64,000 nucleotides of DNA from an uncultured Chitinophagaceae bacterium (lineage in GTDB: Bacteria; Bacteroidota; Bacteroidia; Chitinophagales; Chitinophagaceae): positions 1 through 64,000 of the forward strand of contig CAKZFX010000024.1 in assembly GCA_936908745.1 (NCBI GenBank). The letters are read 5' to 3'. Shown here piece by piece: positions 28,541 through 36,561 of the stretch. The stretch's first letter is position 1, and the number at the start of each line of letters is the position of its first letter. The notes beneath the pieces are model-generated. The model saw nothing but the letters and a program-made list of their open reading frames with translations, was not told the DNA's origin and did not search any database. The position numbers and the translations under genes were made by a program.

Positions 28541-28620
28541 GTTGTTGTAGTCGTAATAATAGCAGCAACAACCGGGGTGGTTGTTGTAACAAAAGAAATA
28601 TGGTTTGCTATTATTGTCAT
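28528..28620 (-). CDS. thr operon leader peptide (putative)
   Basis: 30-codon frame on the minus strand starting at an ATG with AGGA 6 bases upstream. Its residues are MTIIANHISF, VTTTTPVVAA and IITTTTTTIR. Eleven of 30 codons are Thr and six are Ile, in two Thr runs (codons 12-15 and 23-28). It sits between murQ and thrA, directly before the threonine operon, like E. coli thrL, which also senses Thr and Ile. The RNA can form alternative pairs: strand 1 (28579-28586) with strand 2 (28566-28573), or strand 2 with strand 3 (28541-28547), which abuts the terminator arm. Translation is inferred, not shown. Confidence 0.82.
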   Translation of the reverse strand: MTIIANHISFVTTTTPVVAAIITTTTTTIR

Positions 28621-28657
28621 TGTGTTCCTGCACAATATACAGATCAATGACGAAAAA

Positions 28658-28665
28658 GAAAATTA
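28658..28665 (-). promoter_or_regulatory. possible -7 box for the thr leader transcript
   Basis: TAATTTTC differs by one base from TAnnTTTG and would start transcription about 30 bases before the leader ATG, overlapping the murQ stop codon. No good -33 element is seen, so the thr operon could also be read through from murQ. Confidence 0.25.
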
Positions 28666-29478
28666 TTTCGCTAAAGAATCAGCCGCTTTTTTTACGCTGC
28701 CATATTGGAGGAGTAATTCTTTTGCTTTTGCATAATCATCCATCTTCACTCTTTCCATCAGCATCCTGGTGCCACGGTCCACCAACTTATCGTTCGTTAG
28801 TTGCATGTTCACCATTTTATTATCTTCCACTCTTCCTAATTGTATCATCGCAGACGTGGAGATCATATTTAATACCAGCTTTTGTGCCGTGCCGCTTTTC
28901 ATTCTTGTGCTGCCCGTAATAAACTCCGGCCCAACAACAACTTCTATCGGGAAATCAGCTGCTGCACTTACCGGCGAACCAGGATTACAGGAAATACTTC
29001 CTGTCAAGATCCCATGTTTACGACATTCTTCCAATGCACCGATCACATAAGGCGTGGTACCACTTGCGGCAATGCCTACCACGATATCTTTTTCCGTGGG
29101 ATTATGCACCGACAAATCTTTCCAGCCTTGTTCATTATCATCTTCTGCAAATTCAACGGCGGTTGTAATGGCCTTATCGCCACCGGCGATGATAGCCACC
29201 ACCAAACCATACGGAACGCCATAGGTTGGCGGGCATTCGCTGGCATCTACCACAGCGAGACGGCCACTGGTGCCAGCGCCGATATAAAACAAGCGTCCGC
29301 CCATCAGCATTTTATCGCTGACAGCTTCTACTAACTTTTCAATCTGGGGAATTGCTTTTTCAACAGCAAGCGGAACAGTGATGTCTTCTTTATTAATGTT
29401 CACCAGCAGTTCGCCAACAGACATTTTTTCGAGGTGATTATAGTTGCTTGACTGCTCCGTAATTTTTTCAAATGCCAT
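28663..29478 (-). CDS. murQ: N-acetylmuramic acid 6-phosphate etherase
   Basis: 271 aa SIS-domain protein. The signature GAGTSGRLAVVDASECPPTYG-type segment is at about residues 67-87, and GSTRMKSGTAQKLVLNM is at about 190. It cleaves the lactyl ether of MurNAc-6-phosphate to give GlcNAc-6-phosphate and lactate during cell-wall recycling. It is 12 bp downstream of a sugar kinase gene, which should supply its substrate or handle a related amino sugar. Confidence 0.96.
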   Translation of the reverse strand: MAFEKITEQSSNYNHLEKMSVGELLVNINKEDITVPLAVEKAIPQIEKLVEAVSDKMLMGGRLFYIGAGTSGRLAVVDASECPPTYGVPYGLVVAIIAGGDKAITTAVEFAEDDNEQGWKDLSVHNPTEKDIVVGIAASGTTPYVIGALEECRKHGILTGSISCNPGSPVSAAADFPIEVVVGPEFITGSTRMKSGTAQKLVLNMISTSAMIQLGRVEDNKMVNMQLTNDKLVDRGTRMLMERVKMDDYAKAKELLLQYGSVKKAADSLAK

Positions 29479-29490
29479 AAATCCGTTCGT

Positions 29491-30327
29491 TTAGCTGTGA
29501 TAAGCCACCAATCCCTGCATGGGGTTTTTAGTTACATGGCCTAACTCAAATTCGTAGCTTTCACAAAGGTGTTTCAACACATCCCGGAAACCATACGCCA
29601 CACCACCCGTGAAGTTAACAGGCTGCGTCCATATTTCCCTGTACTTGCAAAGATGATTAAAGAAGAAGTCGTTTAAACCGTCTTCGATGATATTTTCAAT
29701 CATATAATGACCACGGTTTTCTGCCAGGAATTGCGTGAACCCGGCAAGGTAGCGGTTGGGCAATGGTTGCTTATATACTTTCTCCAGGATTTCAGTCGCA
29801 TTGGTGGTATAGGTAAGGTCAAATCTCCCTCTCAGTTCATCGTCAAACGTGCCATAGAGATAATACTGCAGCACTTTCTTGCCGAGATAGGCGCCACTGC
29901 CTTCATCGCCCAAAACATAACCCAGGCCGGGGCTGTTTTTGACTATTTTTTTGCCATCATAATAACAGGAATTGGAACCGGTGCCCAGTATGCAGGCAAT
30001 GCCTTTATTTTTTCCGCAAAGTGATCTTGCCGCCGCCATCAGGTCGTGGTTTACCTCCACTTTTGCACCTGCAAAAACCTGCATAATGGTCTTTTTCATC
30101 AACTTAGCGTTGACAGGATTGGCGCAGCCTGTGCCATAATAATATACTTCGGTAATGGCTGCTTTACGGATTTTTGATTGCAACTCCGTAGCCAGGATTG
30201 CCTTGATTTGTTCCGCGGATAAAAAATAAGGACTGATGCCTTGCGTAAAAATGGTTTTCTTTTTTCCTTTCTCTATTAAACACCATTCGCCTTTTGTAGC
30301 TCCGCAATCTGCTATGAGTTTTGCCAT
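29491..30327 (-). CDS. BadF/BadG/BcrA/BcrD-type ATPase, probable amino-sugar kinase
   Basis: 278 aa with the ASKHA/GlcNAc-kinase pattern: phosphate-1 loop LIADCGATKGEWCLI at the N-terminus, adenosine/phosphate-2 region ACILGTGSNSCYYDG and LGDEGSGAYLGKKVL. Family members phosphorylate N-acetylglucosamine, and close Bacteroidota/Clostridia relatives phosphorylate MurNAc. The 12-bp spacing to murQ supports a role in muropeptide recycling. The exact substrate (MurNAc, GlcNAc or both) cannot be read from sequence. Confidence 0.88.
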   Translation of the reverse strand: MAKLIADCGATKGEWCLIEKGKKKTIFTQGISPYFLSAEQIKAILATELQSKIRKAAITEVYYYGTGCANPVNAKLMKKTIMQVFAGAKVEVNHDLMAAARSLCGKNKGIACILGTGSNSCYYDGKKIVKNSPGLGYVLGDEGSGAYLGKKVLQYYLYGTFDDELRGRFDLTYTTNATEILEKVYKQPLPNRYLAGFTQFLAENRGHYMIENIIEDGLNDFFFNHLCKYREIWTQPVNFTGGVAYGFRDVLKHLCESYEFELGHVTKNPMQGLVAYHS

Positions 30328-30498
30328 TGGTTATCGTTTTTAGCCCGGTTCAAGGCAGGTTTACATTGATGGATCTGTTTTGCTAAGCCTTTCTTTTTCC
30401 GGCATTTACCTGCAAACTATACAGCACAACAGTAAACTTTTGTCTAATTTGCGTTCTCAAAACGCCCTGTTGGGCAAATTACATAATTAAGACTTACA

Positions 30499-32079
30499 AT
30501 GGTTAATAAAAAACTGCGGGTTTGGCTCCCTTTATTGTTTGCGGTTGTGATGATAGCAGGTATGTATCTCGGTTACCAGTTGCACGATCAATCAGGCTCA
30601 AAAAAATTCTTCAGTCCTAATAAAAGAGGTTCTTTGCAAGAGGCCCTTGATCTTATTCGTTTGCGATATGTGGACTCTGTTCAGCTGGATTCGCTGGAAG
30701 GCGTGGCCATTGAGCAGATGATGAATGAACTCGATCCCCACTCTGTTTACTTTCCTCCCGTTGAATTAAAAGCCGCTAACGAAGAACTGAAAGGCAACTT
30801 TGAAGGCATCGGCGTTGAGTTCAATGTATTTAAAGATACAGTCAACATTGTATATGTGATTCCCAATGGCCCAAGTGATAAAGCTGGTTTGCAGATTGGC
30901 GACAAAGTGGTGAAAGTAAACGATAAACCACTCGTGGGCCGTGAATTCACAACAGATGAAATTAAAAATGCGATCCGTGGCGAAAGAGGTTCGAAGGTAA
31001 ATGTGCAGGTGCTGCGTGATGGCAAACTAGTAACGGCCGAAGTAACAAGAGGAACGATCCCTGTTCCTTCTATTGATGCCGCATACATGATTGATAACAA
31101 AACGGCGTATATCAAGCTCAATAAATTTACTGACAACAGCTACGAAGAATTTATGCAGGCCATGGAACGTTTGCAAAAAGAAGGTATGCAGGAACTGATC
31201 TTCGACCTGCGTGGCAACGGTGGCGGATTTATGAATGAAGCCGTTGATATGGCCGATGAATTTTTAGATGGCGATAAACTCATTGTTTACACAGAAGGTG
31301 TCAACAGCAAACGCCAGGACTATAAATGTAAAAGACCCGGCATCTTTGAAAAAGGAAAACTGACGGTGTTGGTGGATGAACTGACAGCCAGTGCCAGTGA
31401 GGTATTAGCCGGTTCATTACAGGACTGGTGCCGTGCCACGATCATTGGCCGCCGCAGCTTTGGTAAAGGGTTGGTACAGCAGCAATATGGTTTAAGTGAT
31501 GGTTCGGCTATCCGTTTGACGGTGGCAAGATACTACCTGCCCTTTGGCCGCAGCATTCAGCGTCCCTATGAAAAAGGCCGCAAAGTGTATATGGATGAAA
31601 TATGGCAACGTTTTTCTGATGGCGAAATGCTAAACGCTGACTCTGTTAAAATAAACGGCGGTAAAACTTATAAAACCGTTTGCGATGGTGTGGTATATGG
31701 TGGTGGTGGTATCATGCCCAATGTGTTTGTTCCGTTGGATACCAACTCCGCTGTAAGGGCTGTAAATCATTTATTGGCTGATGGCAACTTTAATGGCTTT
31801 GTTTATAATTACTACTTACGTCATCGCCAGCAGATCAATGAATACAAATCGGCGGCTGACTTTGCACAACGTTTTTCTGTAAGCGGCGAAATGTGGAATG
31901 AAATGCTCTCCTACGCTGCGGCAGAAAATATAAGCCTCAAAAACATTACGGAACAGGAAAAAGCAGCATTAGCACAACGCCTGAAAGCCTTGCTGGCAAG
32001 GTATAAATGGCGGATGACGGGTTTTTACCAGGTGTTGAACGAAACAGATGTGGTGGTGAGGAAGGCGTTAGGGTCTTGA
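30499..32079 (+). CDS. ctpA: S41 family C-terminal processing peptidase
   Basis: 526 aa. An N-terminal membrane anchor (residues about 8-27) precedes a PDZ domain (about 85-170, FEGIGVEFNVF and IGDKVVKVNDKPLVG). The S41 protease core has the Ser-Lys dyad S298 in ELTASASEVLAG and K323 in GRRSFGKGLVQQQ, 25 residues apart as in CtpA. It should cleave C-terminal tails in the periplasm. The last 13 codons of this gene recur, diverged, at 32655-32693 downstream of the next gene. Confidence 0.95.
   Translation: MVNKKLRVWLPLLFAVVMIAGMYLGYQLHDQSGSKKFFSPNKRGSLQEALDLIRLRYVDSVQLDSLEGVAIEQMMNELDPHSVYFPPVELKAANEELKGNFEGIGVEFNVFKDTVNIVYVIPNGPSDKAGLQIGDKVVKVNDKPLVGREFTTDEIKNAIRGERGSKVNVQVLRDGKLVTAEVTRGTIPVPSIDAAYMIDNKTAYIKLNKFTDNSYEEFMQAMERLQKEGMQELIFDLRGNGGGFMNEAVDMADEFLDGDKLIVYTEGVNSKRQDYKCKRPGIFEKGKLTVLVDELTASASEVLAGSLQDWCRATIIGRRSFGKGLVQQQYGLSDGSAIRLTVARYYLPFGRSIQRPYEKGRKVYMDEIWQRFSDGEMLNADSVKINGGKTYKTVCDGVVYGGGGIMPNVFVPLDTNSAVRAVNHLLADGNFNGFVYNYYLRHRQQINEYKSAADFAQRFSVSGEMWNEMLSYAAAENISLKNITEQEKAALAQRLKALLARYKWRMTGFYQVLNETDVVVRKALGS
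32041..32079 (+). repeat. ctpA tail, first copy of a duplicated segment
   Basis: The final 39 bases of ctpA match 32655-32693 at 31 of 39 positions. Most differences are synonymous in the ctpA frame (ETDVVVRKALGS versus ETDVVMRKALGL). Confidence 0.75.
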
Positions 32080-32097
32080 TGATTTGGTTTCCCACAA

Positions 32098-32119
32098 ACC
32101 TGCCTGTCGGCAGACAGGG
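32098..32119. repeat. 22-bp palindromic repeat, copy 1
   Basis: ACCTGCCTGTCGGCAGACAG plus GG. Identical copies are at 53635-53656 and 53735-53756. It can fold as CTGCC/GGCAG. Confidence 0.85.
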
Positions 32120-32213
32120 CCACTAAGATTCACAAAGGAATACATAAATGTTCTTTGTGTCTTTCTCTTTGTGCCTTTGTGGGAGATAAAAGTAATTATC
32201 TGACAGTTAGCAA

Positions 32214-32242
32214 ATTGCAATTCTAAGGATTTCGTAACTTTA
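32214..32242 (+). promoter_or_regulatory. promoter of the HigA-like gene (repeated element)
   Basis: A -33-like TTG (32215-32217) is 17 bases before TAACTTTA (32235-32242), close to TAnnTTTG. The segment 32215-32248 is repeated almost unchanged at 32785-32818, upstream of the next gene. Confidence 0.55.
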
Positions 32243-32295
32243 TAGGTTGGACTTTTTTGTTTTACATGACGGGGTAAATGCAAAAACAATTTAAA

Positions 32296-32652
32296 ATGAA
32301 CATTAAGCCTATAAAAACGAAAAAAGATTATGAACAGGCAATGCTCAGACTTGAGAGCCTGTTCGATGCAAAAAAGGGAACACCCAAAGGTGACGAATTA
32401 GAAATATTGACTTTACTAATTGAAAAATACGAGGACGAAAAATTCCCGATTGATTTACCCGATCCGATCGAAGCCATCAAATTTCGCATGGAGCAATCGG
32501 GTTTGACACAAACTGATTTAGCTGATATTGTTGGACAAAAGAGCAGGGCCAGTGAAATCCTGAGCCGCAAGCGAAAACTTTCACTATACATGATCCGGCA
32601 ACTTCACAATAAATGGAATATTCCAACGGAGGTATTGGTACAAGCATATTAA
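32296..32652 (+). CDS. HigA-family antitoxin-like HTH protein, no toxin partner
   Basis: 118 aa from the ATG at 32296 (MNIKPIKTKKDYEQAML); an in-frame ATG at 32278 is less typical. The N-terminal half is a HigA dimerisation/linker region and the C-terminal half is a helix-turn-helix (GLTQTDLADIVGQKSRASEI, about residues 75-95). HigA normally neutralises a HigB mRNA interferase encoded just upstream, but the 216 bp upstream holds only a repeat and a promoter. Either the toxin was lost or the protein acts alone as a regulator. It is bracketed by two copies of the ctpA tail. Confidence 0.88.
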   Translation: MNIKPIKTKKDYEQAMLRLESLFDAKKGTPKGDELEILTLLIEKYEDEKFPIDLPDPIEAIKFRMEQSGLTQTDLADIVGQKSRASEILSRKRKLSLYMIRQLHNKWNIPTEVLVQAY

Positions 32653-32654
32653 GT

Positions 32655-32693
32655 GAAACGGATGTGGTGATGAGAAAAGCGTTGGGGTTGTAA
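32655..32693 (+). repeat. diverged second copy of the ctpA 3' end
   Basis: It starts 2 bases after the HigA-like stop codon and still reads ETDVVMRKALGL followed by a stop in frame. Four of the changes relative to the genuine ctpA end are silent, so this copy probably comes from a diverged ctpA allele. Confidence 0.75.
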
Positions 32694-32783
32694 AATCTCA
32701 CGCAAAGACGCCAAGAGTGTCTTGTGTATTTCCTTAGCGAATCTTGGCGGCTTTTCGTGAAATAATTGAATGGTATTCAACTG

Positions 32784-32812
32784 TTTGCAATTCTACAAAT
32801 TTCGTAACTTTA
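32784..32812 (+). promoter_or_regulatory. promoter of the 32836 gene (second copy of repeated element)
   Basis: TTTG (32784-32787), 17-base spacer, TAACTTTA (32805-32812). It is near-identical to the element before the HigA-like gene (570 bp apart). Transcription would begin shortly before the 32836 start codon. Confidence 0.55.
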
Positions 32813-32835
32813 TAGGTTAGATTATCTTGTCTTAA

Positions 32836-33294
32836 ATGAATGTAATAGAAGACATCCGTGATATTTTTTCAATTCTTCATGACGGATCCATTACAGCGTG
32901 GACCGGAGATAATGATTGGCTCACATTAACAATCAAATGTGATTATCTCGCAGAACGCATCGACAAGTCATACACGAAATTCTATGTTGACTTATATAAA
33001 ATAAAACAATTAGAATTTCATCCGTGGCCAAACCCGGCAGATCTTCCTGCTATTATCAAAACTGATTTTACCGACATCTTTAAAGCTGAATTGGATATAC
33101 TCTCAGCAGAAATAAAAGAGGATGTTGTTATTGTTACCTGTAATCAAACCGACACAGACTTTGACTATTGCGGTGGGCACCTTGCAATCAGCTGTGAAAC
33201 GATCAAAATATCCGACCAGTCTGAAAACGAATTGATGATTGATCAACTTGATGCCATATGCAAAAGCTACTGGAATGAACTTGGTAAGCAATAA
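32836..33294 (+). CDS. hypothetical protein, small cytoplasmic
   Basis: 152 aa, acidic, no signal peptide or transmembrane segment, family not recognised. It is Trp/Asp rich (ITAWTGDNDWLTL, EFHPWPNPADLP) with a CGGH motif near residue 116. The start codon follows a recognisable promoter closely. Its position beside an orphan antitoxin and repeated DNA suggests an accessory gene, and immunity-like proteins can look like this, but nothing in the sequence proves it. Confidence 0.7.
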   Translation: MNVIEDIRDIFSILHDGSITAWTGDNDWLTLTIKCDYLAERIDKSYTKFYVDLYKIKQLEFHPWPNPADLPAIIKTDFTDIFKAELDILSAEIKEDVVIVTCNQTDTDFDYCGGHLAISCETIKISDQSENELMIDQLDAICKSYWNELGKQ

Positions 33295-33326
33295 AATGGC
33301 CTACCATTATAAAACGATAGGCCATT
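33295..33326. terminator. bidirectional terminator between convergent genes
   Basis: AATGGCCTA / TAGGCCATT, nine base pairs with a 14-nt loop, directly after the plus-strand stop codon and 23 bases beyond the minus-strand one. The minus side is followed by TTTTATT. Confidence 0.65.
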
Positions 33327-33348
33327 CTCTGCTTTTCAGGGCTATAAA

Positions 33349-33768
33349 TTAATTCTTCACATAGCTGTCTTTATTCTCATCCCACCACTTCTTTTCCATT
33401 TTATAAGAACCAAACAATCCCAGGCCTCCGCCGATAGCGATCAGGGCGAAATAAAGAGCCGGTGCGCCGTCATTGTCACGGTGGCGGAAAGTGCGGTCAT
33501 TAAACACTTCTGTTGTATAATGCGTGTTCAGGATATAAAAATCAAGAATATAAGCCACAAACAATCCCATACCGGCGCCGATCAGCAGCAACGCCCATTT
33601 CAGGTTTTTATAAGGTGCCGGCCGGTTCACGATCTGTTTTGGATTGATCCCTTTTTCGATCAGGGCCATATTCTCCCTGTTGGATAAATAACGCAGGCCC
33701 AATATCAGGATAAACAGTGCCAGTGTACTGATTATCATCCATATTATCGCCATTTTACCTTCGTTCAT
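33349..33768 (-). CDS. small two-helix membrane protein (DUF6249-like)
   Basis: 139 aa. There are hydrophobic segments at residues 7-26 and about 54-72, with a third weaker one near 105-122. The sequence SNRENMALIEKGINPKQ after helix 1 is typical of DUF6249-type proteins, which in Bacteroidota are usually beside ECF sigma factor genes, as here (the sigma gene is divergent, 256 bp away). The function is unknown. An alternative start at M6 is possible. Confidence 0.8.
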   Translation of the reverse strand: MNEGKMAIIWMIISTLALFILILGLRYLSNRENMALIEKGINPKQIVNRPAPYKNLKWALLLIGAGMGLFVAYILDFYILNTHYTTEVFNDRTFRHRDNDGAPALYFALIAIGGGLGLFGSYKMEKKWWDENKDSYVKN

Positions 33769-33895
33769 GATGTCTTCATTTTATAATTAAAAATAAGGTT
33801 CGTTTAGCTCTTTGACCACTGCCCTTGCAGGCAGGTTACATCTTTTCCGGAAAAAATATACAAGAGCGGTTACAAAGACTATGACCACAGCCGTT

Positions 33896-33955
33896 GGCCA
33901 AAGGTTACAGGCAATTGGCCCATTGCCAATTGCCGGTTGCTTATTGCCTGTTATA
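33896..33955. repeat. GGCAATTGGC-type intergenic repeat
   Basis: A GC-poor stretch of interlocking GGCAATTGGCC / CATTGCCAATTGCC inverted repeats before the sigma factor gene. Related sequence is at 39270-39312 and 48436-48550. Confidence 0.6.
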
Positions 33956-34024
33956 TATTGACTATTGGAATAAACTTAATTTGCACTGTAACCAAACCCT
34001 TTCCGCGGTAGTCATATCTGCAGC

Positions 34025-34606
34025 ATGTCAACCGGACTGAATGATAGCGAGATCATTAGCAAAGTGATCAGTGGCGACCATTCCGCTTATGCGGAACTGG
34101 TAAACCGTTACCAGCACTATGTATTTACGCTGGTGTTGCGCATGGTCAAAAGCCGGGAAGATGCCGAAGAAGTGGCGCAGGATGTATTTATAAAGGCTTA
34201 TAAATACCTGTCCGACTTCCGGGGCGATGCCAAATTCAGCACCTGGCTCTATACCATTGTCAACACGACCTGCATCACTTTTTTACGGAAGAAAAAACTG
34301 GAGATCCACTCGCTGGACAATGAGCAGGTGTTTGAAGTGGCAGATAGCAAGGATTCCGGTTTCAGGGCTAACTTAGTAGAGCAAAAATCAAAGCAGGCCA
34401 TGGTGCAGCAGGCGATTGGCCTCCTGAGCGTGGATGATGCACAGATCATCACCCTTTTTTACAAGGCAGAACAGAGTTTAGACGAAATAGCGGCGATCAT
34501 AGGCGTGGAAGTAAACACGGCGAAAGTAAGGTTACACAGGGCAAGAACGAGATTAAAGGAAAAAATGGAAACCCATTTTGCAGAAGAAGTAAAAAACCTT
34601 GATTAA
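34025..34606 (+). CDS. ECF-type RNA polymerase sigma factor
   Basis: 193 aa. Sigma-70 region 2 (about residues 18-85) includes DAEEVAQDVFIKAYKYL and FSTWLYTIVNTT. Region 4 (about 130-185) includes LDEIAAIIGVEVNTAKVRLHRAR. It should direct RNA polymerase to a small regulon in response to an envelope signal. The next gene, 14 bp downstream, encodes a membrane protein that looks like its anti-sigma factor. Confidence 0.95.
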   Translation: MSTGLNDSEIISKVISGDHSAYAELVNRYQHYVFTLVLRMVKSREDAEEVAQDVFIKAYKYLSDFRGDAKFSTWLYTIVNTTCITFLRKKKLEIHSLDNEQVFEVADSKDSGFRANLVEQKSKQAMVQQAIGLLSVDDAQIITLFYKAEQSLDEIAAIIGVEVNTAKVRLHRARTRLKEKMETHFAEEVKNLD

Positions 34607-34620
34607 AAAATGCAGTTGTT

Positions 34621-35130
34621 ATGGAAACAAATCGCAGTATAGAGGAAAGATTGTGGGACTATATTGATAATAGTTCCACCGCCGGTGAAAAAACCGTGAT
34701 TGAGCAATTGCTTCAATCTGATGCGGAGTGGAAAGCAAAATATGCTGAACTGCTGGAGGTAAATGCCATGCTCAACAGTGCTGACCTCGAAGCACCGTCC
34801 ATGCGTTTCACTAAAAATGTAATGGAAGAAATTTCCAAACTGCATATTGCACCGGCCACCAGCACTTATATCAATAAAAAGATCATCTGGGGCATTGGTC
34901 TCTTCTTTGCCACCATCATTATCGGCTTTTTGGTGTATGGTTTCGGGCAGATGGATTGGAGCGGCACTGAAAAATTTACCGTCAGCGACCGGCTGGACAA
35001 AATGGACTTCAGCAAATTCTTTAATAATACCTGGGTGAATGCCTTTATGATGGTCAATATCATTGTCGGCCTCTTCCTTTTCGACAAATACTTATCCAAT
35101 AAGCGGAAGCAATTCCGTAAAGAAGCTTGA
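34621..35130 (+). CDS. putative anti-sigma factor, two transmembrane helices
   Basis: 169 aa. The N-terminal cytoplasmic part (1-80) resembles the helical domain of anti-sigma factors, with RLWDYIDNSSTAGEKTVIEQ, but has no HxxxCxxC zinc motif. Transmembrane segments are at about 86-110 and 138-158. Co-transcription with the sigma gene is the main reason for the call; direct binding is an inference. A terminator follows. Confidence 0.75.
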   Translation: METNRSIEERLWDYIDNSSTAGEKTVIEQLLQSDAEWKAKYAELLEVNAMLNSADLEAPSMRFTKNVMEEISKLHIAPATSTYINKKIIWGIGLFFATIIIGFLVYGFGQMDWSGTEKFTVSDRLDKMDFSKFFNNTWVNAFMMVNIIVGLFLFDKYLSNKRKQFRKEA

Positions 35131-35154
35131 TGATACTTTATCATTGAGTCCGGT

Positions 35155-35184
35155 AAAGCCTTCCTGTTTGCAGGAGGGCTTTTA
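35155..35184. terminator. bidirectional intrinsic terminator
   Basis: AAAGCCTTCCTG / CAGGAGGGCTTT, twelve base pairs with one T-G pair, loop TTTG, then TTTTAATTT. It serves the anti-sigma gene and, on the other strand, the 35187 gene overlaps its edge. Confidence 0.8.
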
Positions 35185-35186
35185 AT

Positions 35187-36374
35187 TTAAGGCTTGATCA
35201 CCTGTGTTTTTCCTTCTGTATCTATCAGCTGGACGATAAATTTTCGCTTCTTAAAAACAGCTAATGCCGTTTCAGCCAACTCCTGAGGACTTCGTATTTC
35301 CATCATATCTGCCGGTATTACGATGTTTTCAATATCCGTCTCCTTAAAATAAACTTTTGCAAGAAACGGGTAAGAAACATTCACTGAATCTTTATTTAAA
35401 AAGAAAGCCTTCTTTCCGTTTTCAAATATCCAATCCGGGCGATTATGAATATAATTGGTTGCTGGCGCAAAAAGGAATGCATTAACCTTTTTATCGTCAA
35501 GCTTCTTATTAAAAGGATTCCCTTTCTTATCTGTGAATATTGCATACTTCTTTACATCGGCGATAGTAAAATAAGGATGGTCAAGATCACCCCGGGAACG
35601 TTCAGCTAAAACAGTCTGGTCAATCGTATAAGGATCAATACCTGTTAATTCTTTCAACATGGCTGCCATGGGTATAGCCCAGCCCTCTATCGGATATTCG
35701 CCTATATGAGCAAAACCACAATAAACAATTACTTTGCTGCCCGGCAAACTGTCTAATAGTCTTGCTAAGTTCTTTGCCTGCCCGGTTTCCCTTTGCTGTT
35801 GCTGTCCTCCCGATGATTGCTCATATGGATAGAGTGAATAATTTAACCGGTTAGCCTCCCGTATCAGGTTGCCAAACTGTGGTTCCATCGAATAATAACC
35901 CGTGTTGAGGTTGGGATATTGGCTGTTTTCTTTAAAGGCGGGACGTGTAGAAAATGTTTCAGCCGCAAAATGAGTAAACCCGGCTTTCTTTAAATCCTCC
36001 AGCAAGGATGTAACAAAAACCCTGTGCCTGGGATTATAATGTGCTTCATTAAAAATAATGACCCTGTTTTCCTTCGCTTTCTTAAGAATAAACGTCCGGG
36101 CATCAACGGGTTTATAAGTTTTTACAAAATCAATGCTATCCTCTCTTGAAACTTTTCGTTTGTAAGGTCTTGCCTTATCCCATTCCTGTAAAGCTTCTTT
36201 ATACAACCCGATAAATGACAAATCACTGGAGGTCTTTCCTCCACGCCATGAATTTGAATCAGACTTTATATTTTCATAAATCGAAGAAGAAAACTTATAA
36301 GGAAACGGGTCTTTTACTTGCGCCTGCGATTGGCTGACAGCAAATAACAGTAATAAAACAAATAGTTTTTTCAT
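35187..36374 (-). CDS. exported ChaN/EreA-like hydrolase-fold protein
   Basis: 395 aa. Signal peptide ends at SQAQ (residue 19). The centre has VIIFNEAHYNPRHRVFVTS (about residues 109-127), FAAETF, and VIVYCGFAHIGEYP, a spacing of Glu and His residues that resembles the ChaN-like heme-binding / erythromycin-esterase fold (NExH, H). The function cannot be stated. It is a single-gene unit, convergent with the sigma/anti-sigma operon. Confidence 0.65.
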   Translation of the reverse strand: MKKLFVLLLLFAVSQSQAQVKDPFPYKFSSSIYENIKSDSNSWRGGKTSSDLSFIGLYKEALQEWDKARPYKRKVSREDSIDFVKTYKPVDARTFILKKAKENRVIIFNEAHYNPRHRVFVTSLLEDLKKAGFTHFAAETFSTRPAFKENSQYPNLNTGYYSMEPQFGNLIREANRLNYSLYPYEQSSGGQQQQRETGQAKNLARLLDSLPGSKVIVYCGFAHIGEYPIEGWAIPMAAMLKELTGIDPYTIDQTVLAERSRGDLDHPYFTIADVKKYAIFTDKKGNPFNKKLDDKKVNAFLFAPATNYIHNRPDWIFENGKKAFFLNKDSVNVSYPFLAKVYFKETDIENIVIPADMMEIRSPQELAETALAVFKKRKFIVQLIDTEGKTQVIKP

Positions 36375-36536
36375 ATGAATTAACGACTTGAAATGATCCG
36401 GAAAATTCCTTTTTCAAATATGCAGCTTGTTATGATAACTTCCTGCCTGATTACTTCTGCAAGGATAAATATTGTCTTTAATAAACAATGTTTTTATGCA
36501 ATACTAACACCCGTTATTCCTTCTCCCAAAAAACCA

Positions 36537-36544
36537 TAAATTTG
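36537..36544 (+). promoter_or_regulatory. cbs promoter -7 box
   Basis: TAAATTTG matches TAnnTTTG exactly, 17 bases before the cbs start codon. Confidence 0.6.
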
Positions 36545-36561
36545 CCGCAACAAATAAGCAC

